Below, one piece after another: positions 42,185 through 42,368 of a stretch of DNA of 42,368 bases. Position 1 is the first letter of the stretch, and every line of letters begins with the position of its first letter. Source of the DNA: Desulfohalobiaceae bacterium. GTDB taxonomy: Bacteria; Desulfobacterota; Desulfovibrionia; Desulfovibrionales; Desulfothermaceae. The position numbers and the translations under genes were made by a program. The stretch lies in assembly GCA_021737085.1 (NCBI GenBank), contig JAIPEP010000007.1, positions 1-42,368 of the forward strand, in the 5' to 3' direction. The notes beneath the pieces are model-generated. The model did not search any database and was not told the DNA's origin. It saw only the letters and a program-made list of their open reading frames with translations.

Positions 42185-42368
42185 AATCGGGCTGACAACG
42201 AGGTAACTCTCGGGCATCCTGTGGTATTTCGCTCCGCACTGAAGCTCAGCTATGAGCTGGAAAACAGGTCCCGCATCGGAGTTCGCTTTGGCCATGTCTC
42301 CAACGCCGGCCTTGGAGAAACAAATCCGGGGTCGGAATTCCTCTCCCTCATCTACAGCATTCATCTCG
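42185..42368 (+). pseudogene. PagL-like lipid A 3-O-deacylase, C-terminal remnant
   Basis: After a TAG at 42182-42184 the frame reads without stop to the window end. It contains RSALKLSYELENRSRIGVRF and then GHVSNAGLGETNPGSEFLSL, matching the conserved end of PagL/acyloxyacyl-hydrolase-like outer-membrane enzymes, including the catalytic H-x-S. PagL proteins are about 150-180 residues with a signal peptide; here only about 60 residues precede the edge and the upstream stop lies only 99 bases after the ABM gene, so there is no room for the missing N-terminal barrel strands. It is therefore most likely a truncated gene. A frameshift linking it to upstream sequence was not found. Confidence 0.6.

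Noticed and set aside
1-42368. CRISPR arrays, toxin-antitoxin or phage-defence islands, rRNA genes
   Set aside because: No regularly spaced repeats, no Cas, nuclease or toxin-like genes, and no rRNA sequence were seen; the only RNA gene found is tRNA-Gly.

Overview
The window looks like a chromosomal segment of a Gram-negative, GC-rich anaerobe, most likely a sulfate-reducer-like deltaproteobacterium (Desulfovibrionales/Desulfohalobiaceae type). The reasons are lipid A synthesis (lpxB), a GAF/sigma-54 activator beside a small monooxygenase-fold gene, an orphan ferredoxin plus MetV-type methylenetetrahydrofolate reductase zinc domain, FdhD for formate dehydrogenase maturation, and an epoxyqueuosine-reductase-like Fe-S protein. 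The taxonomic placement is inference from gene content; no search was run.

Layout. 1-908 (-): N-terminal part of a GspE/PilB-type secretion ATPase that runs off the left edge. 909-1767: gene-free, with a perfect hairpin and a 310-bp nested palindromic element. 1768-3758 (+): hflK-hflC. 3796-15636 (-): a long translation/RNA-metabolism operon led by a strong sigma-70 promoter and tRNA-Gly(CCC), then rimP, nusA, ylxR, infB, ylxP (DUF503), rbfA, nrnA-like, truB, rpsO and pnp, with lpxB at the end. 15637-16216: divergent intergenic region holding a 288-bp palindromic IS66-type MITE with an 8-bp target duplication. 16217-17310 (+): ferredoxin-metV pair. 17489-18253 (-): fdhD. 18583-19593 (+): EamA transporter. 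19821-20735 (-): QueG-like Fe-S protein. 20824-22611 (-): CLC-CBS anion transporter. 23156-24061 (+): MscS channel. 24254-24838 (+): SGNH esterase. 25015-25698 (-): TetR regulator. 26325-30303 (+): PHP-glycosyltransferase fusion, GtrA-like membrane protein and a second glycosyltransferase, probably one glycoconjugate locus. 30547-30765 (+): small zinc-ribbon protein with a long structured leader. 30836-32521 (-): EttA-type ABC-F. 32766-35218 (+): nfeD and slipin, closed by a perfect intrinsic terminator. 35864-38197 (+): hrpB helicase. 38233-39849 (-): adenine deaminase. 40041-41621 (-): GAF sigma-54 activator, divergent from an ABM-fold gene (41793-42083) that has a canonical -24/-12 promoter and repeated upstream sites. 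42185-end (+): C-terminal PagL (lipid A deacylase) remnant.

How the parts work together. The central operon couples transcription elongation (NusA), initiation (IF-2), ribosome maturation (RimP, RbfA), tRNA modification (TruB) and RNA turnover (NrnA-like, PNPase). Two separate SPFH membrane-scaffold systems (HflKC and NfeD-slipin) are present. CLC and MscS handle ion and osmotic balance. The right end holds a compact sigma-54 regulatory circuit.

No complete novel multi-gene defence or catalytic system was recognised. The strongest non-routine signals are the IS66-type palindromic MITE, a second palindromic repeat family with two copies (1151-1460 and about 25905-26034), the sigma-54/ABM circuit with its upstream repeats, the PHP-glycosyltransferase fusion, and unusual selectivity/proton-path residues in the CLC protein.
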